The notes under the pieces: generated by a model
What the model saw: the letters and a program-made list of their open reading frames with translations, nothing else
Told to the model about the DNA's origin: nothing
The model's database searches: none
IMG/VR virus record: IMGVR_UViG_3300027754_000189
Location: 1 to 41,836 of that record
Strand: one strand, 5' to 3'
DNA length: 41,836 nucleotides
From: a virus
Made by a program: the position numbers and the translations under genes
Shown here: positions 1 to 9,596 of the stretch, one piece after another
Layout of the letters: each line of letters starts with the position of its first letter
Position numbering within the stretch: the first letter of the stretch is position 1

Positions 1-35
1 CTCCATGAGGTAGGCTCGGCGCTGGAGAGTGTGCC

Positions 36-2654
36 GTGCCTATCGAGAACTCGCTCAGCTTCAAGGGTCTTCAGACCTCGCCCAACAACCTTGGAGCGGG
101 GTCCGAAGGCGCGTTGGTCGTGGCCGACAACGTGACCATTCGCTACCCTGACGTTTTGGAGCCGAGGCGCGGACAGGAAGCGGACGCCTTCGGGACCACG
201 GTCGGAGCCGAGATCAAGCAGGTCTCGTTCTTTGAAGACAAGGTCGTGGCCCACACTGCCACGAACAAGGTCCGCGTTTCGGGTGCTGCGAGCGCGTTGA
301 CCGGCACCTACACGGCGGCGAACCCCGACTACCGGCTCAAGACCGCCATCGCGGCACAGACCCTGTTCATGGCGACCGACAAGGGCGTCATGGCCTTGGA
401 GGACTCGACCTCGACGGTCCCGAGGCTGAGCGGCATTGCGGAACCGCTAGTACCTACCGCGTCGATTACCGAAGATCCAACGTCTCCGCCTCCTTTTATC
501 GCTGGCTTCCTCGACCCAGACAAAGCCGTCGCGTACCGCGTGCTGTTCGGGTACGTCGATTCCAACGACGCCGTTCACCTCGGTCCTCCGTCCATTCGCG
601 TGGCCGTCAAGAACACATCAGCGGGTCAGGCTTCTGTCACCGTCATCGTGCCATTGCTAACGGTTCCTACCGACGCTGCGGGAAACATCATTTCCGGCAC
701 CTTCGTTCGCGTGTACCGCTCGGTTATGGCCGACACGGAGGCCAAGACCGTTGACGAGCTGTACCTCGTGAACGAGACCGTCATCGACACGACACAGTAC
801 GGTGTGGGCGATGTGCTGCTTCTGCCTGATACAGCGAGGCAAGCGTTTGCCATTCAGTCAGCGCCGCTCTACACGAACCCGACACAAGGCGGTCTGCCCA
901 ACGACGCCCCTCCGTTCGCTCAGGACATTGCAACGTGGTCAGAGCGCGAGTGGTACGCGAACACGAACCAGCCCCACGCGCTCACGGCGCAGCTCATCGG
1001 CGTCGAGGGCGGCGGCACGCCCACCTTGCCGACGACGGGCCTTCGCATTGGCGACACCGTTACCATTGCGGGTGTGACGTTTACGGGAGCGCTATCCGCA
1101 AGCTTTTCTAATCGAGAGTTTTTGGTTTGGACCGCAGGCCCTGGTCCACAGGACAACATCTCAAAGACGCTGTACTGGCTGGCTTTAGTGGTCAATCAGT
1201 GGGCCATCGACCATTCTGATTTTGCCATCCGTACGTACCTAGAGCCGGTGGTCTTCGGGGACGACCTGTTGAACTTCAAGATTCGGTTCCAGCGTCCCTC
1301 GGTGGACTCGACGACGAACACGTCGTTTTCCGTGAACTACGACGTTCTTTTGTCCATTGCGACTGTCTCGGGAACGTCCGGCAATTACACGGTGACGACC
1401 ACAGCGCCGCACAACCTTCGAGTCGGTGACTACGTTCATCTGTACCGGCAAAGCCAACCAACAATAACGACAGACGTGCTCGTGGAAGGGCCGGTTACGC
1501 TCACGACGTTTAAAACGTCGTCAACCTACGTCAACATGTTGAACGGCATCAACCGCGTCATCAGATACTACGGCGAGTCGGTCTGGACGCCCGACCTCTT
1601 AGCCGGCGTAGCTTCCGACAACGAACGCCGCGCGGACTACGTCTACTACTCCCTGCCCGGTGAGCCGGAAGCGGTGTCGGTCGCGAACTACATCCCGGTC
1701 GGAACCCGAGGCAAGGCCATTCGCCGCATCGTCCCGCAGCGCGACCGGCTTCTCGTGTTCAAGGATGAGGGGACCTACGCCGTCTACGGCGACTTCCCGT
1801 TTCAGGTCCAGCTCATCGACGACACGGTGGCGATTCTTGCCCCGGACTCGGCCGTCGCCCTCGGCTCGACGGTCATCGTCCTGACCGAAGACGGCATCAT
1901 GGCCGTGACGGACGGCGGGATTCAGATGATCTCGAAGGTCATCGACTCGACGCTCAAACCTTACTGGGCGGCACCCTACCGTTCGACGACCCGGACCGCT
2001 TTCGGCGTGGCCTACGAAAGCGAGAAGGTCTACGCGCTGTTTATGCCCAACCTTGGTATCGGTATCGGTCTTGGTGGGTATGCAGCTAAAGCCTACGTCC
2101 TTGGTATGGAAACTAACTCCTGGACGACGTGGACGTACTCTACCCCGAGGCTTTGTGGACGGGTCGACCCGTTCACGGACACGGCTTACTACGGCGTCTC
2201 GGCCAGCCCCTACTTGTTCAAGGACAAGAACACCTCGTCGACCACGGACTACTTCGACGGCACCAACACGGCCATCACATCGACCGTGCAGTGGGCCTCG
2301 ACGACGCTCGGTGCTCCCCAGTTCACGAAGCAAGCTCGGGAATTGCACGCTCACTTCAGACAGATCGCGGCGGCAACGAACATGACATCCGTGTTCAGTC
2401 TCTCGACGGACATCGTTCCTACCGGCGACACGATGCCTTTGGATGTGACGTCACCGTTCAGCGTCTCCAGCGTCATAGGCTCACCGGCACTGCCTCAACA
2501 GAAGCGCGTCCTCATCCCTCAGAACGTGCAGCGAGCGACCTACTACACGCTGGGCCTGACCGCGACGACGAGCGCACCGGGCGGCTACTGGGCCTTGAAC
2601 GGCTACAGCATCGTCTTTGAAAACACAAGCGAGCGGACAGGGACGGTGCGCTAA
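36..2654 (+). CDS. Large tail structural protein (candidate tail nozzle/tubular protein)
   Basis: This 872-residue protein is rich in Thr, Val and Gly with many short beta-type segments and no signal peptide or membrane helix. It starts at GTG, with a GGAGAG box seven bases upstream. Size and position, after the spike genes (if the molecule is circular) and before the ejection-type proteins, suit a podovirus tail nozzle of the T7 gp12 / P22 gp10 kind, which forms the lower tail tube. That assignment rests on composition, size and context; no diagnostic motif was seen. It could also be another baseplate or tail protein. The next gene overlaps it by one base (TAATG), so the two are probably translated together. 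Confidence 0.6.
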   Translation: MPIENSLSFKGLQTSPNNLGAGSEGALVVADNVTIRYPDVLEPRRGQEADAFGTTVGAEIKQVSFFEDKVVAHTATNKVRVSGAASALTGTYTAANPDYRLKTAIAAQTLFMATDKGVMALEDSTSTVPRLSGIAEPLVPTASITEDPTSPPPFIAGFLDPDKAVAYRVLFGYVDSNDAVHLGPPSIRVAVKNTSAGQASVTVIVPLLTVPTDAAGNIISGTFVRVYRSVMADTEAKTVDELYLVNETVIDTTQYGVGDVLLLPDTARQAFAIQSAPLYTNPTQGGLPNDAPPFAQDIATWSEREWYANTNQPHALTAQLIGVEGGGTPTLPTTGLRIGDTVTIAGVTFTGALSASFSNREFLVWTAGPGPQDNISKTLYWLALVVNQWAIDHSDFAIRTYLEPVVFGDDLLNFKIRFQRPSVDSTTNTSFSVNYDVLLSIATVSGTSGNYTVTTTAPHNLRVGDYVHLYRQSQPTITTDVLVEGPVTLTTFKTSSTYVNMLNGINRVIRYYGESVWTPDLLAGVASDNERRADYVYYSLPGEPEAVSVANYIPVGTRGKAIRRIVPQRDRLLVFKDEGTYAVYGDFPFQVQLIDDTVAILAPDSAVALGSTVIVLTEDGIMAVTDGGIQMISKVIDSTLKPYWAAPYRSTTRTAFGVAYESEKVYALFMPNLGIGIGLGGYAAKAYVLGMETNSWTTWTYSTPRLCGRVDPFTDTAYYGVSASPYLFKDKNTSSTTDYFDGTNTAITSTVQWASTTLGAPQFTKQARELHAHFRQIAAATNMTSVFSLSTDIVPTGDTMPLDVTSPFSVSSVIGSPALPQQKRVLIPQNVQRATYYTLGLTATTSAPGGYWALNGYSIVFENTSERTGTVR

Positions 2655-3058
2655 TGGCTCGCATTCCGCCGCTCACGCGCATCCGAACCGACGACTTCAA
2701 GGACATGTCCGACGAGGTTAAGCCGGTCATCGAGCAGCTTACGCACGCGCTCAACCCCTTCGTGACCGCGACCCGAAACGCGCTCGCGCAGCGGTTGACA
2801 TGGGCGAACTTCGCCTCGCTCAAGCGCACCCTCAAGGTCCGGTCGACCTCGTTCCCGCTGTCGGTGAACATGCGAGACCTACCCGGCACGCCGGACGGGG
2901 TCTTCGTGCTTCAGTGCTACGACGCTACCGACCGCGCACCAGCTCTCGCCCCGAGAATCGCTTGGGCGCGTGACGGTGTAACCATCCGAATCACGACCAT
3001 GTCGGACCTCGTGGTCGACCATGAATACGAAGTGACCCTGCTTGTGACTGCTCAATAA
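2654..3058 (+). CDS. Hypothetical virion-associated protein
   Basis: A 134-residue protein whose ATG overlaps the stop of the tail gene. It begins MARIPPLTRIRTDDF, is basic near the N terminus, and its second half has alternating hydrophobic strands ending in a run around VTLLVTAQ, which suggests a small beta-rich fold. I do not recognise the family. Coupling to the large tail gene suggests a tail or head-tail role, but this is inference from position only. Confidence 0.65.
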   Translation: MARIPPLTRIRTDDFKDMSDEVKPVIEQLTHALNPFVTATRNALAQRLTWANFASLKRTLKVRSTSFPLSVNMRDLPGTPDGVFVLQCYDATDRAPALAPRIAWARDGVTIRITTMSDLVVDHEYEVTLLVTAQ

Positions 3059-3081
3059 ACAAGCCCAAGGAGAGGTAGACC

Positions 3082-3495
3082 ATGCCACGTTTTGAAGATA
3101 TCGGCAGCGGCGAAGTCCGCGACAACGACACGAACCTCGTTTGGGCCAAGGTTCCGACCGCGGCGAAGTTGTGGGAAGAGGCCGTGGCATCGCTCGGGTC
3201 CGGCAAGCGAGTCCCGACGCTGGCCGAGATGAAGGGCCTTATCGACGGTCAGCGGGCCGTTCCGGCGGACTTCGCGGCAGCGTTCGGCGAGAGCAACGCT
3301 CCGGTCGAGTGGTACTGGGTCAATAGCATCGACCCCGCGCGCGAAAACGTGTGGCAGGCCGGTCCTCAGACGCAGGCGCTGGCCGAGGCCCTTTCGTTGG
3401 AGAAGCCGGGTCACGTTTCAGCGTGGTTCAACTGGCAGGGCAATCAGCCCCGTAACCGTCGCATTCTCGAGGCTCTGCTCCGCGAGGTCGAGTAG
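3082..3495 (+). CDS. DUF1566 / Lcl C-terminal-like protein
   Basis: A 137-residue protein with a strong AAGGAGAGG ribosome site. The first third reads like the Lcl C-terminal (DUF1566) fold: an N-terminal DNDTNLVWAK strand, a W..A helix, then R-x-PTLAEM, followed by aromatic-rich segments (VEWYWVNS, SAWFNWQGNQPRNRR). Related folds occur in surface and phage tail proteins that bind ligands such as glycans, so a tail-associated binding role is possible. This match is from memory of the motif pattern, not a search. It sits three bases before the next gene in the virion operon. Confidence 0.6.
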   Translation: MPRFEDIGSGEVRDNDTNLVWAKVPTAAKLWEEAVASLGSGKRVPTLAEMKGLIDGQRAVPADFAAAFGESNAPVEWYWVNSIDPARENVWQAGPQTQALAEALSLEKPGHVSAWFNWQGNQPRNRRILEALLREVE

Positions 3496-3498
3496 GTC

Positions 3499-4314
3499 AT
3501 GGCCGTCAACCCGTACAATAGCCCCTTCACAACGACCGGCACCCTTTCCGGCTTTTTTGAGAAGGAGAAGGAAAAGGGAACGAAGGCCGGAGGCGTGTCC
3601 CCGTACTCCGCTCCCGCCGACTCGACCGGCGGACCCGCGCCTATGGGCGGCGGTTCGGCCGGCGGACCTTCGGCCCCGAAAGCCGCTCAAGGCGGCGGTA
3701 CGGGCTTTGTGAGCTTCGGTCAGTACTTCGGCGGCAACGCTCCCGCAGTCCAGGCGCAGGCTCAGAAGGTCGTGGGCGCGGCATCGGCCCCGAAGACCTC
3801 GACCGCTCCGGCGGGCCTGGGTACGTTCAAGACCGCCTCGTTCGGCCCTCAAGCGTCCGCCGGTACGATGGTCGCTCGTCAGAAGGCCGGTTCTTCCGCC
3901 GACCCCTACGCAGCTCAGATAGCTCAGACCTCGGCCCAGTTCGCCGCTCTCAATCCCGCTGCTCAGTCCGGTGACATGGGCGAGAACGTCGGTGCCTTCG
4001 ACCAGCTCCTCGGCGGAGGCGAAACACAGCGTGCGGCCAAGGGCGAGCAGCAGCGCCTTGGCACCCTTCGAGCAGCGCTAGAAGGTCAGCAGGGTCAGTT
4101 CCGTGCCGAGCAGTCGCGTGTGGCGCAGGCGCGTCAGCAGGCAGCGAAAGCCAAGGAAGACGCCTACGCTCAGTGGGCATCGGACCTTCCGACGCAGTAC
4201 CGATACAACAACACGCCCGAAGAGCTTCGTGCGATGTTTGAAGATGAGTGGAAGGCCGGAACCTACACGAAGACGACTCCGGGTATGGTCTCGACTCCCA
4301 GCTCGTCACTCTAG
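3499..4314 (+). CDS. Ala/Gly-rich putative internal virion protein
   Basis: A 271-residue low-complexity protein. Residues 1-130 are rich in Ala, Gly, Pro and Ser, with a lysine/glutamate patch near residue 22 (EKEKEKGTK). Residues about 170-240 are strongly helical and Gln/Arg/Ala-rich, followed by a Tyr-rich stretch (QYRYNNTPEELRAMFEDEW). There is no signal peptide or membrane segment. It lies directly before the helical 4324 gene and two large ejection-type genes, so an internal head or DNA-ejection role is likely. Family not recognised. Confidence 0.6.
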   Translation: MAVNPYNSPFTTTGTLSGFFEKEKEKGTKAGGVSPYSAPADSTGGPAPMGGGSAGGPSAPKAAQGGGTGFVSFGQYFGGNAPAVQAQAQKVVGAASAPKTSTAPAGLGTFKTASFGPQASAGTMVARQKAGSSADPYAAQIAQTSAQFAALNPAAQSGDMGENVGAFDQLLGGGETQRAAKGEQQRLGTLRAALEGQQGQFRAEQSRVAQARQQAAKAKEDAYAQWASDLPTQYRYNNTPEELRAMFEDEWKAGTYTKTTPGMVSTPSSSL

Positions 4315-4323
4315 GACACACTC

Positions 4324-5133
4324 ATGGACCCCGTTACCGGACTCGTAACCGCAGGCATCGGAGCCGGAATCGCCGGCGTCTCGCAGCTTGTCGGCATGTA
4401 CATGAACGCGGGCGAGGCCGACAAGGCCCGCGCCGCGATTCAAGACGCTGTCGACAAGTACGGCCCCGAAGCCTACGGCATCATCGAGCGCGAGCTGGGT
4501 GGACCGAGTGCCCTGGAAGGTCTGAACGCCGAGACCATCGCCCCCGAGGCCGCTGCCGCTCAACGTAACGCCCTTCGCCAGCTTCAGCAGGTCTCCGAGA
4601 AGGGCTACACCCCCGAGGAAGAAGCGGCCATCCGGCAGATTCAGTCCGAGACCGCTGCCACGGCTGCGAGCCAGCGAGCCGCGACTCAGGAAGCCTTCGC
4701 CCGTCGAGGCATCTCGGGCGGCGGTGCCGAGCGAGTGGCTGCGTTCCAAGCCGCCTCGCAAGCGGCTAACCGAGCCGGTCAGCAGGGCCTTGACGTCGCC
4801 GCTCAGGCTCAGCGTCGAGCGTTCCAAGCCATGCAGGCGCAGGGCAACCTCGGGACCAACGTTCGTGGACAGGCTTACGGCGAGGCCGAGCGTCGAGCCG
4901 CAGCCGACGAGGCTCGCCGAATCAACCGCGCCCAGATGGGCATGAACGTCGCACAGAACAAGGCCAACATGGCGACCGGCAACGCCGGAACGATGTACGA
5001 CCTCGCTACGCAGCCCGGTAAGCAGACCGCCGCTATCGGTACGTCGCTCGGCACCCCGCTCATGGGTGCGGGGTTCGACATGTGGTCGCGTGAACAGAAA
5101 AAGAAGGCCGGTACGACCGGGGAGGTACCGTAG
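4324..5133 (+). CDS. Putative DNA ejection / internal virion protein with N-terminal hydrophobic segment
   Basis: A 269-residue protein. Residues 1-30 (GLVTAGIGAGIAGVSQLVGMYM) form a Gly/Ala hydrophobic helix. The rest is a long Ala/Gln/Arg-rich helical region with many AAQ and QAA steps, typical of coiled or helical-bundle ejection proteins. A glycine-rich helix followed by Ala/Gln-rich helix is common in podovirus proteins that leave the virion and cross the host envelope with the DNA. The next start follows after two bases. The role is inferred from composition and place. Confidence 0.6.
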   Translation: MDPVTGLVTAGIGAGIAGVSQLVGMYMNAGEADKARAAIQDAVDKYGPEAYGIIERELGGPSALEGLNAETIAPEAAAAQRNALRQLQQVSEKGYTPEEEAAIRQIQSETAATAASQRAATQEAFARRGISGGGAERVAAFQAASQAANRAGQQGLDVAAQAQRRAFQAMQAQGNLGTNVRGQAYGEAERRAAADEARRINRAQMGMNVAQNKANMATGNAGTMYDLATQPGKQTAAIGTSLGTPLMGAGFDMWSREQKKKAGTTGEVP

Positions 5134-5135
5134 TC

Positions 5136-7163
5136 ATGGCGAACCGCAACTGGGAAAACCCATACGACGTTGCCGAGCTTGCAAGAGAAGACGGTGCCGA
5201 AGGACTCATGCGGCTTGCCGATTACTTTGAGACCACGGGTGAGGCTATTCCCAACACGGTCAAAACGGCTCTTCTGACGAGCCGGAAGCCTGGTGTTTTT
5301 CCAATTCAGGGCATTTTTCCGAGCAAGAGTCCCGTTGCCCGCACGCCCGTTGAGGGTGTTCCCGAGGCACTGCGTCCCACTTCACCGTTTATGGAGGCAG
5401 AAACGAAGAGGCGAGCAAGCACGTTTCAGCTATTAGAACCTGAGATTTTAGAGAGCGCCAAGACGTTTGGTATTTCTCCCGAGGAAATGAGAAGAGACTT
5501 GGCTGCTGGTCGCGCAAACACGTTTCAACTGACCGACCCCGAGGTGCAGGAGAGCGCCAAGACGTTTGGTATTTCTCCCGAGGAAATGAGAAGAGACTTG
5601 GCTCAGGCAAGAGGCAATTTGAATAAGAGCGTTAGCCCTGCATCACAGGCGGTTAGGACTGCGGCGGCTGTGCAGGAGTCCAAGGGTCCAAAGAGCGTTG
5701 CCCCGCATTCGTCAGCTTTCCTGTTTCAGTCTCCGTCGTACACATTGGAAGACGCACCTCCGCAAATACAGGACTATCCGAGACCCGCTGTAGTTCCTTC
5801 GTACACGTTGGAAGAAGCGCCTACTCCTATCGCTCCCGTTCCGACCAAGGCTGCGAACATCGCCGTTGCTATTCCCACGGCATCCTCGACCGGAGCCAAG
5901 GCCATTCCTCCGACCGCACCTGGCATCGCAAAGCCCCCTCCGGTCGAGGCCGGTTCCGGTGGAGACGACGAGCTGGGTCGGCTGTCGATGGGACAAGCCC
6001 TCGTTCGTGCGCTTGAAGGCTCGGGGAGCGTTATCTCGGGACAGAACCTCCGCTCCGGTGCCGCCGATACCCTCGGCGAGCGCATGAAGCAGATCGAGGC
6101 TCTGAGGGCGAAGCGGGAGGAGCAGGGCATTACCGATACTCGGGAGCGCGCCAACAACCGCGCGCAGGTCGAGTACCTGATGAAGCGGTTTCCTGAGCGG
6201 CGCGATGCTCTCGCTGGTCTGCTCGACATGACGAAGTCGCCTAACTTCCCGCAGATGCTCCGGGTCGAGGAGCAGGTCGCGCTTGACCGGGCGAAGAAGC
6301 AGGACATCGGCGCAAAAGCCGAAGACAGGGCTGTGACGCAGGAATACCGCGCGGGTACGCTAGACCTCAAGCGCGATATCGCCAAGGACAACCGCGACTA
6401 TCGGGCGGTTCAGGCTGGCTTGCAGAAGGCTGCACTGGACCTCAGACGTGCAGAGAACGAGCGTGAGGCCACGGATTCCGCTGAACCGACCGAGAAGGAG
6501 CGTTCCGCTTTCCAGACGTCCATGAAACCGGCTGAACAGACTGCTGTGGCTTTGAAGGACGCGGACAACCTGAACTCACTTTCGACAGGGATGCTTGTCT
6601 CTGGAAAGCCGCCGCTGTTCCTGTCGCAGTCAGACATCCTTTCCTTCGTGGGCGTTCCTCCGTTTGAAGGCGTGATGCGTAGCCGGTTGGCGATGTCCAA
6701 CCCGCAAGCGTTCGATCTTCTGACGCAGATGGCACGCCTCAAGACGATGGTCGGCCATGAGTACTTTGGTTCCGCGCTTTCGCCTGCCGAGGCTGAACGT
6801 CAGCGTCAGTTCTTGGATTTCGGAGTAACCGACACGCCCGAGTCCATCGCTCGGAAGATGAAGAGCTACCACGACTCGCTGGCTGACAAGGCGTCCGTCT
6901 TCCTGCGTCCTCGCGTCCTTGGGCGATCCCTTGGTAACGAGTGGGCGCAGTCCACGGGCCTCGACGCGATTTCCGGCGAGGGTGGCACGTTCGCGGGTCT
7001 GTTGGACGCGCCCAAGGGTGCTGCACCGAAGGCGGCGGAGGTCAAAGAGCCTGCTGCCGTTGAAGGTAAGGTTCGTATGCTCTCGCCCGATAACCGTGTC
7101 GCCAAGATTCCTGCTGCCGAAGTCGAGGCTCGCAAGGTGCAGGGTTGGAAGGAGGCTCCGTAA
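5136..7163 (+). CDS. Large putative internal virion protein with near-identical internal repeats
   Basis: A 675-residue protein. Residues about 88-160 hold two copies of a 33-residue unit around ESAKTFGISPEEMRRDLA. The underlying DNA is identical over 54 bases (5451-5504 and 5550-5603). A second pair, SYTLEDAP and SYTLEEAP, follows near residues 200-225. The middle is Pro/Ala-rich linker. Residues about 290-470 are charged helix, and the last 200 residues look globular. It has no membrane segment or enzyme motif that I can see. Size and position fit an ejection protein or a short tape-measure analogue. Its stop overlaps the next start (TAATG). Confidence 0.6.
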   Translation: MANRNWENPYDVAELAREDGAEGLMRLADYFETTGEAIPNTVKTALLTSRKPGVFPIQGIFPSKSPVARTPVEGVPEALRPTSPFMEAETKRRASTFQLLEPEILESAKTFGISPEEMRRDLAAGRANTFQLTDPEVQESAKTFGISPEEMRRDLAQARGNLNKSVSPASQAVRTAAAVQESKGPKSVAPHSSAFLFQSPSYTLEDAPPQIQDYPRPAVVPSYTLEEAPTPIAPVPTKAANIAVAIPTASSTGAKAIPPTAPGIAKPPPVEAGSGGDDELGRLSMGQALVRALEGSGSVISGQNLRSGAADTLGERMKQIEALRAKREEQGITDTRERANNRAQVEYLMKRFPERRDALAGLLDMTKSPNFPQMLRVEEQVALDRAKKQDIGAKAEDRAVTQEYRAGTLDLKRDIAKDNRDYRAVQAGLQKAALDLRRAENEREATDSAEPTEKERSAFQTSMKPAEQTAVALKDADNLNSLSTGMLVSGKPPLFLSQSDILSFVGVPPFEGVMRSRLAMSNPQAFDLLTQMARLKTMVGHEYFGSALSPAEAERQRQFLDFGVTDTPESIARKMKSYHDSLADKASVFLRPRVLGRSLGNEWAQSTGLDAISGEGGTFAGLLDAPKGAAPKAAEVKEPAAVEGKVRMLSPDNRVAKIPAAEVEARKVQGWKEAP

Positions 7164-8716
7164 TGGCTACGCTGCCCTTGACCGAGCCGGAATGGGAAGA
7201 TGAGGCTCCGAAGCTGACCGAGCCGGAATGGGAGGATGTTCCAGCCAAGGCTCAAGCCTCTATCAACCAGGCGTTCAAAAAGCCCACTCCTTCCGCCAAG
7301 CCCGAGCCTTCGCTCGGTGAGACCGTGGCTCGCAAGGGCCTCGGGGCTGCGACTGCGGTCACCGAGATTGTCCCCGGTGCCACGCAGGCGGTAGCCGGTC
7401 TTCGGTCAGCACTCGGTGACCGGACGTACGAGGACGAGCTGGCACGTGTTCGTGAAGAACAGCAGATGATGCGGAAGCTGGAACCCGCGACGACCGGCAT
7501 GACCCGTGGTGCCGGTAACGTGGCTCTCGCCGTTCCCGCTGGCGCGCTCGGTGGTCCCCTCGGTCTCGGTGCGTTGACGGGAGCGCAGGCTCTTTCTCGT
7601 GGTACCGGCGTGGGTCAGGCCGCACTGGAGGCCGGTCTCGGTGCTGCCGCCGGTCCTGTGCTGAGTCGTTTACCAGCAGCTGTCCAAGCGGTAGCGCCCT
7701 TGCTCGCGACCGGCGGTTCGGCCCTTGGAGCCAAGGACCAATCCGCTCTGTGGGAGGCCATTACGGGTCTCTTCCCCTCGGCTGCGACCGCCGTAACACA
7801 GGCCGGTCGCGGCATATACCGTGGACTTACAGGGAGGACTGAGAAAGCCAGCGAGCAGGTCCTTTCTGCCAAGGGTACGGAACTTGCGGCTCTTCGTCAG
7901 GAAGAACTGGAAAAGGCTGCTGCGGACGTGGCCTCGGCCGACGCTCGTCGTCGTGCATTGACCGGCGAACAGCAGACCCGACTCGCCAACGCACCGCGCC
8001 TTGAGGAGGCTGGTGCTCGTATGGGCCTTGCGCCTGCTCCTCCCGAACTGCTTCCACCCGAAGCGGTTCCTGAGGCGCAGCAAGCCTATGAGTCGTTCTT
8101 TCGCAACGCGCCTGAGAAGTTTACGTCGGAGGCCGCTCGTGTGGCCGCTCAACAGGCCGAAGCCCGTGCGGCACAGGAAGCAGCGGACATCAAGTGGTCC
8201 GATCCGCTAGCCGTGGCCGAGGCGATGCGTCCCGCTGGACCCGTTACGCCTGGTCCTGTGTCGCCCGAACTAGAGGCTGCTGCTCGTCTTCTTCAACAAC
8301 GCGAGTTGGCTGCGGCCCGCTCTCGTGTTCCGACAGAGATCAAGGACGCGGCCAAGAGCCGCGCTTTGGTCGGTGTGGCAGGAGCCGTTCCTTCCGTAGC
8401 TCTTGGCAATCGCGCCCTTGGTGCCGCCACAATCGCTGGCTTCGGGACGTTTGGCGCTGGTCGAAAGGTTCAGCAGCTTCTTGCCACGGACCCAAAGACG
8501 AAGCTGTTCAAGGACCCCGCTGCCGCGAATGTCATCTACGACGTCATCCCGAGCGTGGTCCGCAAGTTCCCTAGTGCGTTTAGGCAGTACCTCTCGCTCG
8601 CCACGGACAAGGGCATTCGAGCGCGTCCCGTGTTCCTGCTGGAAGCACTGCGGCGTGACCCTGACTTCGCCCGAGCGGTGGAGGAAGAGGTCACGGGCGA
8701 GGTAACACCCGAATAA
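7163..8716 (+). CDS. Putative internal virion / ejection protein with Gly/Ala hydrophobic core
   Basis: I chose the ATG that overlaps the previous stop, because AAGGAGG sits just upstream; an in-frame TTG at 7145 lies inside that ribosome site. The product has 517 residues. Residues 1-22 carry a double motif, LTEPEWEDEAP then LTEPEWEDVPA. Residues about 50-190 resemble a domain seen in phage ejection and tape-type proteins: a charged helix (TYEDELARVREEQQMM) followed by a long Gly/Ala hydrophobic stretch likely to insert in membranes. A long helical region follows. The function is inferred; the same charged-helix plus Gly/Ala layout recurs in the 9033 gene. Confidence 0.6.
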   Translation: MATLPLTEPEWEDEAPKLTEPEWEDVPAKAQASINQAFKKPTPSAKPEPSLGETVARKGLGAATAVTEIVPGATQAVAGLRSALGDRTYEDELARVREEQQMMRKLEPATTGMTRGAGNVALAVPAGALGGPLGLGALTGAQALSRGTGVGQAALEAGLGAAAGPVLSRLPAAVQAVAPLLATGGSALGAKDQSALWEAITGLFPSAATAVTQAGRGIYRGLTGRTEKASEQVLSAKGTELAALRQEELEKAAADVASADARRRALTGEQQTRLANAPRLEEAGARMGLAPAPPELLPPEAVPEAQQAYESFFRNAPEKFTSEAARVAAQQAEARAAQEAADIKWSDPLAVAEAMRPAGPVTPGPVSPELEAAARLLQQRELAAARSRVPTEIKDAAKSRALVGVAGAVPSVALGNRALGAATIAGFGTFGAGRKVQQLLATDPKTKLFKDPAAANVIYDVIPSVVRKFPSAFRQYLSLATDKGIRARPVFLLEALRRDPDFARAVEEEVTGEVTPE

Positions 8717-8756
8717 ACAAGCCCCATGAACCCCTCACCTTCCTCGTGACCACTTT

Positions 8757-9029
8757 ATGCCCTCATCTTCCGCCCACCCCCCGCTCGACGCCTTGAAGCA
8801 GTGGTGGCCGATACTCTTGAGCGCGGTGATGGGTCTGACGGGCGTGGGCGCGATGTGGGCGAACACGAACAGCCGGTTCGACACCCTCGAACAGCGCGTC
8901 GTCGGCCTTGAGCTCGACCGGCAGCACGAGCGCGAGGCCATGACCAAAGTGCTTGACGCCATTCAGCGCACGGACCGTAGGCTGGCGCTTTGGATTTGCA
9001 GTCAAGACCCTAAACGGTGCGCGGAGTAA
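8757..9029 (+). CDS. Small membrane protein with coiled-coil tail (lysis-cassette candidate)
   Basis: A 90-residue protein. Residues 13-35 (LKQWWPILLSAVMGLTGVGA) form one membrane segment. Residues 38-75 form a heptad-like coiled coil (FDTLEQRVVGLELDRQ). The C terminus carries two cysteines (WICSQDPKRCAE). There is no clear ribosome box before the ATG. It lies about 560 bases upstream of the M15 endolysin, so holin, holin regulator or spanin-like roles are possible; the topology alone does not separate them. It could also be a minor virion protein. Confidence 0.55.
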   Translation: MPSSSAHPPLDALKQWWPILLSAVMGLTGVGAMWANTNSRFDTLEQRVVGLELDRQHEREAMTKVLDAIQRTDRRLALWICSQDPKRCAE

Positions 9030-9032
9030 CCG

Positions 9033-9596
9033 ATGGCCGACTCCAAGCTTCAGTCCTTGAAGGCTTACCTTTCTGAGGCGGCTGACTCGTATCTTGCGGG
9101 TCAGGGCGACGAACTGTCAGCCATCGCGGAGTCCGTGCTTCCAGAGAAGGGACTCATTGACAAGCCCAGCTTTGGTGAGCGGTTCGGTCGGAATCTTGAC
9201 CGTAGGCGCGAGGCGCGAAAGGCGCTACAGGACGAGAACATCGTGGCTGGAGGGCTGGGTGGATTGACAGGAGCAATGGCATCGCCGATGGCTCGTGTCG
9301 CGTCACTTCCTGCGCGCATGATCACGTCCGCTGCGGAAGAGGTCGGGCGCAGCGACCCCGAGGGGCTGCTTGAAACACTGAAGGCCCTCGGCATCGGCGC
9401 GGGACAGGGAGCCATGCAGCAGATATCTCCGGGCATTGCCGGTGCGGTTCGCAAGCGTAGCGCCTTCCGAAAGCTCCCGCAATTTCTCGACGTCTTTCAG
9501 TCGAACGCCGCTCCTGGTCTGGGTCGCCAAATAGACGCTGACCAGAAGCGTTTTGAGGAAGAAGAACGCGCCAAGGCCGAGAGGAGTAACCGATGA
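9033..9596 (+). CDS. Putative internal virion / ejection protein
   Basis: A 187-residue protein starting three bases after the previous stop. It opens with a helical stretch (GDELSAIAES), continues through a Phe/Arg segment (SFGERFGRNLDRRREARKAL) into DENIVAGGLGGLTGAM, a Gly/Ala helix, and ends in a charged tail (RFEEEERAKAERSNR). The order of charged helix then Gly-rich hydrophobic helix matches the N-terminal region of the 7163 protein. I read it as a small ejection-type protein, though its place beside the lysis genes leaves other roles open. It overlaps the endolysin start by four bases (ATGA). Confidence 0.5.
   Translation: MADSKLQSLKAYLSEAADSYLAGQGDELSAIAESVLPEKGLIDKPSFGERFGRNLDRRREARKALQDENIVAGGLGGLTGAMASPMARVASLPARMITSAAEEVGRSDPEGLLETLKALGIGAGQGAMQQISPGIAGAVRKRSAFRKLPQFLDVFQSNAAPGLGRQIDADQKRFEEEERAKAERSNR

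Noticed and set aside
1599-2354. Minus-strand frame of 251 codons in the tail gene
   Set aside because: Arg/Val/Asp-rich mirror of the tail gene with no motif or ribosome site.
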